The translations under genes were made by a program, and so were the position numbers. Below the pieces are notes generated by a model. That model was not told where the DNA came from. It did no database searches and saw only the letters and a list, made by a program, of their open reading frames with translations. This document shows, piece after piece, positions 12,182 to 24,142 of a stretch of DNA of 64,000 nucleotides (its first letter is position 1; every line of letters starts with the position of its first letter). This DNA is from Ephydatia muelleri (lineage: Eukaryota; Porifera; Demospongiae; Spongillida; Spongillidae). The stretch is taken from assembly GCA_013339895.1 (NCBI GenBank), contig JABACO010000001.1:17912829-17976828 (forward strand), written 5' to 3'.

Positions 12182-13333
12182 TAGGGTGTGTAACCTCCCT
12201 TGCATAATGAAAATCGATTTTTCCGAATACTTTTAAAACACTAATCGATTTTTAGGATCTGAAAATCGATTTTTCCCAATAGTTTAAAAAACAAAATCGA
12301 TTTTTCCGAATAGGTTTTGCCAAATTTCCCGCCGAATACCTAGGTTATTCAGGTTATGGTGCTTGTGGAGTGCACACTGAGAAGATAATTTATGTCTGCA
12401 CAGAAATCCACCTGGTCTTGCACCCAAACTAGAGCTATGCATGTCAGTTTAAAACACAGAGACACAAAGATCTACAAGAGCATGTGTTTGTATGTCTTTA
12501 CCATGCTCTTGTACATATCAATAGTAATGTAAACCTAACCATCCAACCCTAACCACTGAGACCAGACATCACAATTATAAACTCACCCCACATCACCTAC
12601 TATCACGTACTCCACTTACAATCATCCCACAACACTCCATTCCCGTTCTCGCTAAATGCATATGTGAATTTTCCCGTTAGTACGATTGCGTAATGCTCTC
12701 TAATTCCTCCACATTCTCAAACAGAGCTCGCATACTTACTTGATTTGGGTGAGAAGTCTGTCATTTTATTTCACTCGCTAGCGCAGTACCCGATATGTTC
12801 ACTTCGTACGACTGTACAATAAAACAATGCAATACTAGTACTGGTACATAATTTATTGCTACTACATATAACCACAACTTGTGGCATGAACTAATGAACT
12901 TAGTTACTTACTTGAAGACGACGATAACAGCACTGAGCTAGTGCACGCTGTATATATTGTATCCCAATTGATGCACATTAAATATTTATATGATCTATTT
13001 ACTCAATTATTGATTGTTTCCGATGTCTTTATGTATGTATAAATAGTAAAAACAACAGTGACGTAGTTATATATATAGCTCTAATTATGAAATACTCAAT
13101 TGGAAATCATATCCGGATATCGGTATAAAAAGGTATTCGAATAATGGGCGAATTGTCGATGCTGGCGATGAATACCTAAGTACCTCCGAATGGAGAAGCA
13201 TAAACCGGTTATTTCGAATAGATAAAATTCACTAATCGATTTTTCTGAGTAATGCTAAGTTGCTATTCGAACGGATAGGTTTTTGCGAATATCCGAATAA
13301 CCCGAATAACCTGATAACCGGTTACACACCCTA
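12182..13333. mobile_element. hAT-type MITE, 1152 bp, TSD TCCGCATT
   Basis: The termini TAGGGTGTGTAACC and GGTTACACACCCTA are perfect inverted repeats flanked by an 8-bp duplication, TCCGCATT (12174-12181 and 13334-13341). Block B has a single TCCGCATT at the same place (about 53,703-53,710). An 8-bp duplication with TAGGG-type ends is characteristic of hAT elements. The interior contains repeated AATCGATTTTT words and no transposase frame, so the element is non-autonomous. Confidence 0.9.
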
Positions 13334-14500
13334 TCCGCATTCCGGACTCCGCTCATTTATTGAAAGGAATCCGAAAATCCCGATAGTTATACATTCCGCT
13401 GCGAAAGACTTGGTAAATGGGCGTGATCCGACACGTCACGATATTGATGGTGGGGACACAGGAATTGCTGCTCATTGAACGATTATATTCGATCTGAATC
13501 GTCCGACTACTTTGACCAAAGATAAAGTTGGAAAAATTCTCCAACGATGTATTACAAGAAACCGAACAACGGGAAACAAATACTTCTTACTGCGTGCATC
13601 AATGGCGACAGGATACAAACCCTGGGTGCTGGGTTCTTAGATTGTGCATGGGGGGGGGGGGGGGGGGGGGGGGTTATTGTACTGTATCCTGGTGGCAGAC
13701 AAAATGATATCCGTACTCCCGCTGTTGTCATTAAGACCATGGCAAAGAAAACTATCCTTTTTGTGAGTGGGACAAGGGGTGGGGTTAAGGTGGGGCCTTA
13801 TAAGATTCACTGAGAGCATAGGAAACTAACTTTGTTCAATTTCTTGTTCCATGTTAGATACTTCTGGTACAAATATAGAATTGTTATGACCCACCAAGGT
13901 TATAGACTGTCACACAAACTGAAAAAGGATTATACATGTCTGTAATTTTCAGATCTTCCACAGTTCCGGACCTATCTCAGCAACACTTGATACTTGAATC
14001 ATCATACTGCACTGGTGAATTTGTTGTGATCCCCTCAGAAAGTTAAACAATCTTGCTTTGTGTAACACAAAAATGCGACAGTTCATCATAAGAAACAACA
14101 TCCAGCTAATGAATTTGACGTGCCTTGATGCAGAGAGCGCACTCGTTGTTCCCACCAAGGAGCAGGCATAATATCTGATATGAAGGGTGTTAGCTTTTTT
14201 ATAAGCTAATTTGTGTCGTAGCACTGGATTAGTACAAATATGTTTAACATTCTGTCGTCTGCATGTGTAGCGCGTGCCACTGCAATCAATATCAGTCTTT
14301 ATAATGTGAGCCACGAGACCTACCTTTAAAAAAAAAAACTTAAATGTGGCTCTCGCAAACAGCGCTGAAGTGTGTACTAACTCAATGACGTTGTTTTTAT
14401 TATCTAAACGGTCAGGCTTTGCACTATCCTCGAAACTACAAACATGTAGCGGGTCAATAAGATCAACCCGGTTCAAGGAACGTTTAGTGCCAAAAGCCGG
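13334..14500. other. Non-coding sequence shared in part with block B, with a poly-G tract
   Basis: Positions 13,342-14,040 align to 53,711-54,375. A run of 24 G (13650-13673) replaces a run of five G in block B. Positions about 14,045-14,325 are missing from block B. The reading frames here are short, interrupted, and not conserved in frame between the copies, so I call no gene. Confidence 0.6.
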
Positions 14501-17500
14501 TGTCATAGGGTATACGGTCCGGCCCAATTTTCGGTCCGGCGGACCGTATTCCCTTAGGGAATACGGTCCCCCCCGGACCCAACTCCCTAGGGAATACGGT
14601 CCCCCGGACCGAGTTCCCTGGTTGTACAAAACCAATTAACCGGACTCAATTCCCTAGGGAATTGAGTCCCCCCCCCCGGACCGTATTCCCTGGTTTGAAA
14701 TGTATTTCCAACCCTTGCATGCACGTAACATTTGGTTCGGAAAGCAAAAGCTGTAAGTCGTCAACTATGTATGCAGTTTCAATTCGGTCTGTAACAGCAC
14801 ATTTGGTTCGAAAATCAAAAGCCACAATGATCACAGGTCGCCAACTATATATATGTATGCAGCTTCTGATTAACCTTTTTCTTCGGTCTGTCTTGTTACT
14901 ATTTATATATGTTTCCATTTGGTTCGAAAAGGATCGCGTGCAGGTCGGCAACTATACATGCAGCACTGTTTATATTATCAAATCGTAGTGCAAACAAAGT
15001 AGAAATAAAGATTAAAGAAATAAAAATACATAATAGTTAACTGAACATAAGAGAGATGAGGGTACTGGATAAATCTCAATTTCGTACCTGTAAAAAGGAA
15101 AATAAAACTAGTATACTTCAGCCATTATTGTTTAGAGAATGATGCATGAGTGTTTTTCAATCATGTACATGAATTTCACAGACAAATAACGCTGCTCGTG
15201 TGCCCAGAGATTTTCTGCAGAAGGGGAGGAGGTAGGAAAAGGAAGGGAGATGAGAAAAGATACAGGGACACATAGCTTTAAGTTGCATGGGCCCTCAAAA
15301 CTTGGTACTTAAATTAGCGGTTAAATCGACCTGGCACACTTTAAGTGTGACTGCATACTTCCTCTATACACCAGGTCCTGTGTGAGGAGAAAAAGAAATG
15401 GGATGAGAGAGGAATGAGTGGGGGATACTAGTCAAATGAACATAAGAGACATGCTGATATATTGAGTGTACTCAATTTCGTACCTGTATAATCAGCCAAA
15501 AAGTGAATTTCACAGACAAATATAAGCTTGGCGGCATCCGTTAATATTTCTTGTGTGCCCTGTGTCTTTTTAGTCTCGAGTGTCACTGTGTATTAGACAA
15601 ATAGCATTAGCAAGATAGCTGTATATGATAAAAGCCATCATGCTCATGGAAGTTAAGGATTACAATAATAACTTACTATTTTAGTAGTGTTGTATGGGCT
15701 GGATGTCTTTGTGTAGGTTTTAACGAAAAATCACATATCTTGTAGGGACAGCATCTCTTTGTTATATCCTCACATGTCTTTAAGCTGTCTGGCTTGTCTT
15801 TGTGTGCATGTTAAAAAGACGTGCCTACATTTCGTCATCTGAGGGTACATGTAAGTGCAAACACACTGACCTTAAATAAATTGATTCCCTCCAGTAGAAA
15901 CACACAGTCGCCAAACCTTGTCTTAGAGGTGCATATACATACAGGTGTATGACATCTGAGGGTAAGTGCAAGCACACTGACCTATGAGAGAATACATGCA
16001 TGGTCTCCAATCACCTTGGAGAGGTGTGCATCTACACCCTATAAGAATGCAATACATATATCATCTGAGAGTAAGTGCAAACACACATGATACATGTACA
16101 TTGACCTTAAATTAACACACAGCCGATTCTCTCCAATAGAAACACATTGCCACCAGTCTTCCTCCGAGAGTTGTGCATTAGTAAGAATGCACCTTTGAAA
16201 CACACTGAAAGAACAGTTTTACATCCTCCCCCTATTACTAGTACCCATGGGACCAGATGAACATAAGTCTTGGCATATGGGTTTGCAAAATGACCTGACG
16301 CAACTAGTTTAGAGCCGAGTAGAAACTTAGACTGCCAGAAAACACAGCAATTCATGTTATCGCTAAATCTAAGTGACCAACACACTCGTCAGTTCACCGT
16401 AGTCTGTTCATTGATTGCGAAGTAAGGAAGGAGCGTTTAATAGACCAAACTGAGTAGAGCGCTACCGGGGTAACGGTCATGAAACGATTAACTACAAATA
16501 GTATTTTAATCTTACCTGTACCTGTGATAATTAAATACAGCTACGAATCCGTTCAATCGTCGATATCAATCCTCACGCGGCGCCAGTATAGAACTTACTC
16601 GCTTCTCTTTCCATGCCTTCAGAGGGTGAAAACACTATGCTCAATAATTTTTATGCCCATACCATAGTACGGCTTCTATACCACTTATACGTATAAAGTA
16701 CACGAATAACAAGTCTTAATTAGCACCTTGCACCACACCATACAGTTTATCCCGCCCATGATTCAGGAATCTATACTGGGGACAGTAGAAGGAAAGATTG
16801 GGGTTCAGTGATCCACCCCAACAGTATGCCTGTTAGTTCAGCTGCATCAAGATCCTACCTGACCGATACTAGCAGACGCTACAGTGATAGGGGATATCTA
16901 GTCGTAGTATCTGAACTGGTATTAGGACGCGCAAGCGATGTTGGCTCATCTAGCTATAGTGTTCGGTTACAAAATGAAAAATGAAATCCCAACCATGTGT
17001 TCCAGTGTACACACATGTCAGTATATGTTCTATGAAAGCTTTCGACATGAACCATCGTAATTGCTGCATGGCTAGCACTCATGTACTGATACACATATAA
17101 AAATGCACTCACAGACAAGCTATGAGAGAAACGAAATGTATAAAATTGGTTATGTATGAATTGTAGGCACCAATTAAACACAGCATTTGTCAAATAATAT
17201 TTGATAATTGCGAGAATATACGAAATCCCTTATTTACATACTTTTAGTAAATTGGTGCCTACAAATCCTACATCACCAATTAAAAACATTATGACATTGC
17301 CGAGCTAAATCTGTAGTACACATTGTCAATATACATGATGCATGGTTTGCAAAAGGCAGATTAAACATATGTTAATAAATCACGTGCATGCGCGTCACGT
17401 ACATGTACTAAGACTGAGAACAAGAAGGCCGTGGAATGGTATAGGTTATGTTATGAACGTCTGAGACTGAGCACTTTAAAAATTCTTATGTTTTTTTATC

Positions 17501-18256
17501 GCACGGTAGAGGCAGTCCAACACTTCTTGTTCGGGATTGCAATAGATGAAGGTTTTAAGGGCCCTCAAGCAAATACCCTTGCTTGGGATGTCCTCTACCC
17601 TGAGGTAAAGTTAAGGATGTCAAAATCATTTGAGGTGACATATAGGAATCTAGCTATTCTTTACATTGTAGCTAATGATCACGCTCCTGCAAAGGATGAA
17701 CCACAGTCCAGAAACATCGTATGAACAATCAGCTATTCATTACATTAAACATCTGATGTCGTGAAAGAACTTCTATCTTGGTTTCATTACATAACTTCTG
17801 TCTTGAGTTTGAATTGCTTTCATTATATAAATTTTGTCTGGATGAACCACAGTCCAGAAACATCGTACGAACAATCAGCTATTCATTACATTACATTATC
17901 AATTAGAACTTGTGTCCTGTGTTTAAATTGTTTTCATAACGGTTGCGATTTCGATGAGAATCGATTTCTCCTTTTACGTTCATTATCAATTAGAACTACT
18001 GTCCTGTGCATGTCGATTTCGGTGAGAATCGATTTCTCTTTTTAATTATACAAGCTATAAACTGGGTCGTCAAAATCAAATCTCCATTCTATCAGGGAAT
18101 TGAGTCCGCCTCCTCCCCCGGACTGTATTCCCTGGATGTACAATATTTTAGACGGACCGTATTCCCTAGGGAGTTGGGTCCGGGGGGGGACCGTATTCCC
18201 TAAGGGAATACGGTCCGCCGGACCGAAAATTGGGCCGGACCGTATACCCTATGACA
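14501..18256. mobile_element. 3.76 kb element with long palindrome-rich inverted termini
   Basis: The element begins TGTCATAGGGTATACGGTCC and ends with its inverse complement, flanked by CCGG on both sides (14497-14500 and 18257-18260). CCGG may be a 4-bp target duplication or the outermost palindromic bases. The termini extend over 100 bp and contain nested palindromes built on GGGAATACGGTCC, so each end can fold on itself. The region is absent from block B. Inside are direct repeats: three related copies at 15,835-16,150, a 50-bp repeat at 17,696 and 17,841, and a repeated TTCGGT/TTGGTTCG module at 14,735-14,935. A 97-codon frame at 17,431-17,724 has no recognised motif. No transposase is visible, so the superfamily is unknown. 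Confidence 0.8.
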
Positions 18257-18535
18257 CCGGTCAACCGCGGCTTTAAATCCGGTTGACAGTCGGTTTTGAA
18301 TCGGCTTTAAATCGCGTAGGTCACGGATTCAAATCGGGACGTACATGTAGCATACACATGTACATCCTTTAAAATTAATGCCTGCGCAAATAGGGCTTTC
18401 TCAAGATCAACTCAGTACACATGCACATGCTCATCAGTGTATTTTAATTGTGCTACAAATAGCAAGACAGTTGTATCGGCTATCAGTTCTCTACACAGCG
18501 AACTAGATTGTCCATATATATGAGCTGGCAGGACT

Positions 18536-18919
18536 TCAGAACACCAGATATTGGCGAGCTTCATTTCCCTGCGGGTAACCATTCACGCACAAACTTTTGT
18601 ATATTATTTGCGTCGCAGCGGCTCCATAACATTGGATGTAAGCTTGGTACAAGACATTGCAGGCAGATGTGCATATTGCTCCCTCGACGACATTAGCAGC
18701 ATTGCCAATCATGGCCTTTCTACACTGCTGCGATAGGCTGTTTATATCGCCGTGTATCAGACTATCCAAAGTTTCGCAGCCGTTTTGTTGAGTTTCAAGT
18801 TCTTCTAAAATAATTGACATCATCTCCACGGCCTCGGATGTGGGAGCGGTGGACACAACATGAAGTGTTCCAACAGCGGCCATTGCGGCGAGTACGAAGA
18901 AGAACGTTAGACCACTCAT
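18536..18919 (-). CDS. Small secreted six-cysteine protein (copy A)
   Basis: This is an uninterrupted 127-residue reading frame. I chose the start at Met 18919 because a typical signal peptide follows directly (MSGLTFFFVLAAMAAVGTL, then a VVSTA-type cleavage region), and because this Met is conserved in block B while the upstream frame is not. The mature chain of about 105 residues has six cysteines in the pattern C-x17-C-x16-C-x3-C-x9-C-x13-C, which would suit three disulfides and helical packing. A TATATAGG-like sequence lies about 50 bp upstream. Compared with block B, I count 5 synonymous and 7 non-synonymous base changes. All six amino-acid changes are in the mature chain. The family is not recognised; an extracellular defence or signalling peptide is possible but unproven. 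Confidence 0.78.
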   Translation of the reverse strand: MSGLTFFFVLAAMAAVGTLHVVSTAPTSEAVEMMSIILEELETQQNGCETLDSLIHGDINSLSQQCRKAMIGNAANVVEGAICTSACNVLYQAYIQCYGAAATQIIYKSLCVNGYPQGNEARQYLVF

Positions 18920-18964
18920 TTTGTGTCGCATTTGTTCCAATAATTTCGCAGCAGTGCTCAGCAC

Positions 18965-19635
18965 CTATATAGGGTGTGTGTTTTTTTTTACCTACAGTTC
19001 CTGGCCACGTGCTGTTTTGTGATTGGTCCTCGCTATCGCGATATCGAGCACCAGCTTGAGCTGGCCAGTAAAGTGGTGTGCACGGATAATTGACCACTAT
19101 TGCCGAATTCATCATAGTTTTTGGGTACCATGCACATGCAATGGATCTTTTCACTGAAGTGCAAACAAATGGGTATAATAAGTATACAAAAAACAATTGT
19201 TGGGCACCAAAGTTAATTGTCATAGCAGTTGATAATGAGATGTCTACTATACAGACAAATTACTAGATATAACAAACATCGTTAATGGGAGAATACATGA
19301 AAGGAATGATGCAAAAATGACTCTTCAGGAGAGGTGCATCTCCCTCTCGCACTCACCTACACCTAGCGCAGTGTTACTCCCACTGCATGTGAGCACGGTG
19401 GTATATGGAGAGGACCATTATATGTACATGCATGCATATGTGTTTTGTTCTACTTCATCCCTTCTTCCCCTCTTACATCGTTTAGTCACAGGGGATTGGT
19501 GTACACAGCACCATCCTAAAAATGATGAATTTAAGGACAGAATTGCATGTAACAGTTAGTAGACGGCCATGCAGCTCAGGTATACTGACGTAAATACCAT
19601 GTAATACCAATATTGATTAAGGTAGCACGTAGCAC
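18965..19635. other. Intergenic sequence shared with block B
   Basis: This sequence is conserved with 55,150-55,800 but has no convincing gene. Segments with small indels between the copies (for example around 19,030-19,150) are interleaved with nearly identical stretches (19,200-19,560 against 55,370-55,730). Confidence 0.6.
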
Positions 19636-19639
19636 GCTT

Positions 19640-19740
19640 GTCACAACAGCACAGTTTTCGAAAGTGAGAGCGGTGGACACCACATGAAGTGTAACAACAG
19701 CGGCGAGTATGAAGAAAAACGTTTCGACCGCTCTTTTGGT
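19640..19740 (-). pseudogene. Decayed paralogue of the six-cysteine protein (signal-peptide region)
   Basis: On the minus strand this stretch encodes ETFFFILAAVVTLHVVSTA, which aligns with the signal peptide of the gene at 18,536-18,919. Downstream the cysteine-bearing mature part is not recognisable. The matching block-B copy (about 55,810-55,890) carries an extra two bases within the same segment and is frameshifted. This is a relic of a local gene duplication older than the A/B split. Confidence 0.65.
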
Positions 19741-20048
19741 GTTGCATACATGCATGTACATGTATGTTACAACTATAGTCCTCAACTAACAAGGATAGTG
19801 ATAATAGACTATATTTTTAGTACCACAGTTCCAGGCACTGAAGCCAATTAATAAAAGTCTTAAAAGACCAGAAGGTAGCTTATAGATTGCGGATGGGAGC
19901 GGAACCACCTTGTGGGTTCCAAAGTTAGAAAACCATAGATAGTTTAGAGATGGATTGGAAGCACGGTTGTCACGAATTATCACTTACACTCCGTGACCTG
20001 CTGTGAGCGCTGTATGTTCGCATGTAACAGATACTTCAGATACTATCT

Positions 20049-20994
20049 ATGGCTGAGGCAATGACAAAACCCGACGAAATACTGAAAAATGCTGTTGAAA
20101 ATGTGTTAGCTGATGATGGCTTTAAGATTCAGACTCCATCGTCGAGAAGCGCTGTTTAGGACGCTCGGAAACTCTTACAGTGGTTTTCATAGCCTATAAT
20201 AGAAAGGAGATCTTCTACGAGTTTGCAGAGAAGTTGGTATCTGATGTTGATAGATGTTTTGATCCACCTAAGAAAGTAGAGAAACGCGGTAGGCCTAGTA
20301 TGTTGCAAGTAAGGCGCGAAGCTATGTGGAGCTCATATCACACACTGAGTACATCCGATACGTTTGCTAAGAATCGGGAAAGGTTTCTGACTGTCTCCAT
20401 CAATTCTTTGCCAAACCCGATTTTGTGTGTGCTAAAAGTCAAGATTAAGACACTATTTCCTATTACCGCCCACTCTGTAAATGTCCGACTAGGGACTTTG
20501 AGAAAAATGCACTACGGTATGCTGCAGGATACATTCCACGAGCAATACGTAAAAAAATTGCAAAGTCCTCTAACCCTGCTAAACAGTGGATAATGCTTTG
20601 CTTGGATGACATGCTACAGTCAGAAACAGAATACCATGAATCTGATAACTAGAATAAACTGGTTGACCGAGGCGGATTAAACCATGTGAGTAATGCCATG
20701 CACAGGGCTATAGTTTCAATGGAGTCTGAGGTGCAGAAACAGCTGCAGCAGGACTCAACACTTACTTCTAAATTTAAGACCAAATTGACTAAATGTTTAT
20801 TGGACAGTGCAGACGTCATGTTCTTTTGGTCTATTGTTGCAGCCCCTTGGGAAAGTGGGGATGAAGTGAAAATGGAGCTGTTAGGAATGGTGATTGACAT
20901 GTGGCTCAAAATCAGAGGTTTTTCATACGCAAGTGACTGGATGGAAAAGTTAAATGTACTGGAAAAGAAGACAAAGCACAAATCTAAGGGATAA
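20049..20994 (+). pseudogene. Broken transposon-associated ORF (copy A), convergent to the P-like transposase
   Basis: Plus-strand pieces of one protein are separated by lesions. The frame opens with MAEAMTKPDEIL and meets a TAG at 20157 where block B reads GAG. Later pieces include VEKRGRPSMLQVRREAMWSSY, then (in another frame) NALRYAAGYIPRAIRKKI and MLCLDDMLQSETEY, and finally 20,686-20,994 with MWLKIRGFSYASDWMEK and a basic tail. This combination recalls uncharacterised multi-copy proteins of sponges and cnidarians that accompany transposons; that comparison is from memory and is not a search result. The last exon ends 80 bp before the convergent P-like transposase frames. No biochemical role is known to me. 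Confidence 0.6.
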
Positions 20995-21073
20995 GAAAAA
21001 CTCTGTATAAAGCCTGATTACACTCACACATTCACATTTTGATGTACATTTTGATGTATAGTACTGATACAAT

Positions 21074-22859
21074 CTATACATAAAGTGTACAATAACTAAT
21101 CATGCCATTTTGAGGGCTTAATAGCATTTTCTGTTTCTCACTAGCACTGAAACCTGGTCTTGCCTGGACACTTTGCTCCCAAGTATCGAGGAAAACTAAA
21201 AATTCCTCTTTTAGCCACTGTAAAAATAGCAACATATCAAGTTGAGCATATGTTAACATGAACTGACCTTCAAACAAAAATCATCTCCAGACCTGTATGG
21301 TTGCTGAAATACCTTTCTCTTGTTCACACCTGAAGTGTCAAAAAACTTACCAAACATGGTGACAAATTCGGCAGTCTCGCACTGCAGTGTAACCAGATAA
21401 GACCAGAGCCTTGGCAACAGTTTCACTATAGAACAGATCGAAGTGAACGCCATATATTTACTGGCTGAAGTACCTGAGCAGAAAGGTCAACCCTCATACG
21501 TGAAAACGGTGTTAGCTGTATATGCTCTAATTTGATCTTGGGCAAGAGCAACAGTCCCATGCTTTTTTCTCTATCATTATAATACATATCAGTTATATGC
21601 TGAAACAATATGTCGCTTCCATTGCACTGAATGTAAGATGCAAACATCATAAATAATGCTAAACCATACTTCGACATGTGCAAAAGATGCTTACCCACAG
21701 ATGCTTGGCCTTTGACGCTAAAAAGTTTCCTGTGGTTTTAAGTAGATGTGGTGGATCAGAGAAAAAAAAACAAAGGGCGCTTCTCAAGAAAATACTTATT
21801 GATGACTTTCAAGAGAACCTTCTCTGAGCCATTAGCTTTAAAAACCGTCGGTTTGCCGCAGCTCCATAAAATGTGATAGTCAAACACCTGTTCATAAACA
21901 AAGTGATTAATATGTCTTCATACCTTAAATCCACATGTTCCCAGTCTAAACCCAGTCTCCCATATTGGAGCAAACAGTAGGTCACCTGACACATTTGCAC
22001 AAGGAAACTGCACACATGGGTATTTCATTGGCGTGAAAAAACTGCAGACCATAAAACAAGCATGGAGTTTGCTACAGTTGGACAAGTATCCTCATTAAGA
22101 CACTTTTCATAGGCAACCAAATGATTATTGATGTCACCCAGGTCAGTGAAACCAATCAGCTCGTCTTTGGTTTTGTCATACACAAGGTCTTCCCTGATAA
22201 ACATTTCATCTATTACAAGTGTTTTTGCCATTCCTTAATTGTTAGTAATTTTGATACTCTGACAAGCAGTTCATCAATGTATAGTCCCATAAGAAGGCAA
22301 CTTCAAACAACCACTCTCTCTCAGTGCCTAGACTTGTAACGTAAATATAGACACCATTTGATCAATAAAGGGTGCCATTTCATTGCACTGGCTTCCTGGA
22401 CACGCGTTGCATTGAGCTGCTGTGACCAAAACAGTCTTTGAAATTATCCTTCCGGATGCAGCTTAACAACTTAATTATCTTCTTGTTTCATTATAGAGCA
22501 TATATCTACATGCTTGTCACTGTTTAGTTGCACTCGTACTTACTCTGTAAAAGCTTTGTAGCCATATGAGTTAACTTCCTCTCTAGGCTGCGAATGTGCT
22601 GGTGTTGATGTCGCAACTTTAAATCCTTCTTCTCTAGCAAAATACGTTGATTTACGTGGCTATGAACACCCACTCTTTTAAGTGCTGCAATCTCAATTAC
22701 ATGTTGGTATCTACTCATCGCTATGCGAAGCAATGTTCGTATCTTGTAACATGGACGACACATGCTATATGGACTATCAGAGTCTAAAAGAAACTCACAG
22801 TGAGATGAGCGGATAGTTGGTTTATCTAAAGTAACCAAGTCCTCCAATGCAAGAAGCAT
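21074..22859 (-). pseudogene. P-element-like transposase, decayed (copy A)
   Basis: The minus-strand exons, in coding order, are as follows. First, 22,859-22,544, with a cysteine pair, a basic stretch and a coiled coil, ending at a CAGA|GTAAGTA donor. Second, 22,231-22,025, with IDEMFIREDLVYDK and ELIGFTDLGDIN, the conserved catalytic-core motif of P-like transposases that includes an Asp. Third, 21,698-21,480, with LTPFSRMRVDLSAQ. Fourth, a segment with TAEFVTMFGKFFD. Fifth, 21,277-21,100, with EEFLVFLDTWEQS and FSASEKQKMLLSP. The motif order matches the P-element/THAP9-type family. Splice signals are partly intact, but internal stops and frame changes make it non-functional. The equivalent in block B lacks the catalytic-core exon. 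Confidence 0.68.
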
Positions 22860-24138
22860 CCCTACATGTATGAGAAAAAAAAGTCAATGAATACAATACA
22901 GACTGCACCACTCACCACACTTACCCTTATTATCATGAAACTTCAAGACATGTGTACTTTGAGTCACAGTGACCTTGACAGATCTTGGCTTTTTCTGCAC
23001 ACCTTGTTAAAGACAGCACATCATCCACACCATGGAGTTCACAAGGTATGCAATGCAGAACACTGCAAGAGGTATAACTCAGCAGGTTGTTATGCAAAAA
23101 GACACTCCAGTTAAATGCGGCTTTAATCTGGATAGTGAATTGCAGCCTAGATATGTTTGATGTTTCATAGTAGGAAGGTTTACAGATGATGATGAAATCA
23201 TGCACTAACAGTGGGTGGAGAGATGTCCACCCAACTTCGGGGCAGAGTTGACAACAGATCACATTTGACCCCATGTAGATTGGTGGAGGACTGTACTGAA
23301 ACTTTGTTCAAAGGTATGGATACAGGAAATGACTTTGTCCAAAGGGATTGACACCAAGAGAGAAAAATCTTTTTCCGATTCTGGCTTCTTATTCCACCAG
23401 TGTCCTTTTCCTACCCATAGTACCTGTACCTGCATACATTTTTTTAAAATAGGAGTTACCATGCCTACCCTTCTACTTCATACCTCTATTCCTATTCTCT
23501 GAAGTGCTAGACGTGGGGGGAAAAATTTTTTTGTATATAAATCACAAATATCGGCGCTGTTTGAGGCAGTGTATTTAGAAAACCAAGTACTATTTTCAAA
23601 AAACGAAAAATGTCCCTCCTAGAGCATTCACTGAACACTTAAGATTAGCTTCATAGAATAACAAAACCACTTAGAATGGCTCATAAACAGGTACATGCAC
23701 GAAGTACACGAATTTATGCCCTCAACTACTACATGTATATGACGGTGTTACACACGATTGGATGAAGATAAAACAAAACTATTAAAAAAATCCCTCCCTG
23801 CAAAATGGCCTCTATACATAATAAACCTTTGGAGACTCACCTGTTTCTCACAAAAGGCACATAAGCATGCGAGAGTGGTGTAGATATCGGTACGCAGCGC
23901 GCGTAGTACAAACCGTGGCTATTTTAAGGTCAATACCCTTACAGAACGCTTAGCTTTCAAACAGGCAATGAAAAATGTCCACCAAAAATCAGTATGGCAC
24001 GCTTTGATTACTTTTGCCTCGATTTGCTCTCTAGAAAGGTGTGATTCGCGCCATAACGCTAATGGCTCACGTGATGCGCTTCCAATCCATCTCTAAACTA
24101 TCTATGAGAGAATTTACTGCCCTTTGTGGAAGGACATG
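22860..24138. other. Shared sequence upstream of the P-like transposase
   Basis: Aligns with block B 62,740-64,000. Open minus-strand stretches at 23,274-22,933 and 23,462-23,259 are partly kept in both copies and could be 5' exons of the P-like gene, but I see no diagnostic motif. A 22-bp sequence present once here (24,025-24,047) is tandemly repeated four times in block B. Confidence 0.5.
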
Positions 24139-24142
24139 CGGT

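Larger units (their letters stand above)
1..24095. repeat. Duplicated block A
   Basis: This block is the first copy of a large direct duplication; block B starts at 47,959. Collinear matches that I can follow by eye are 1-3,094 with 47,959-52,830, 11,345-14,040 with 52,866-54,375, 14,327-14,405 with 54,376-54,455, 18,270-19,790 with 54,456-55,985, and 19,974-24,095 with 56,298-64,000. Most differences are single-base changes, small indels or whole transposon insertions. The right edge is open because block B runs off the window. The copies could be a real tandem duplication or two haplotypes assembled in series. Confidence 0.93.

Noticed and set aside
13547-13819. Reading frames on both strands around the poly-G tract, and their counterparts at 53,872-54,159
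   Set aside because: The poly-Gly or poly-Pro run comes from the homopolymer. The frames are not conserved between the copies upstream of it, and no motif is present. Partial agreement downstream reflects recent common origin.
17431-17724. 97-codon frame inside the palindromic-end element as its transposase
   Set aside because: It is too short, with no catalytic or DNA-binding motif and an irregular composition.
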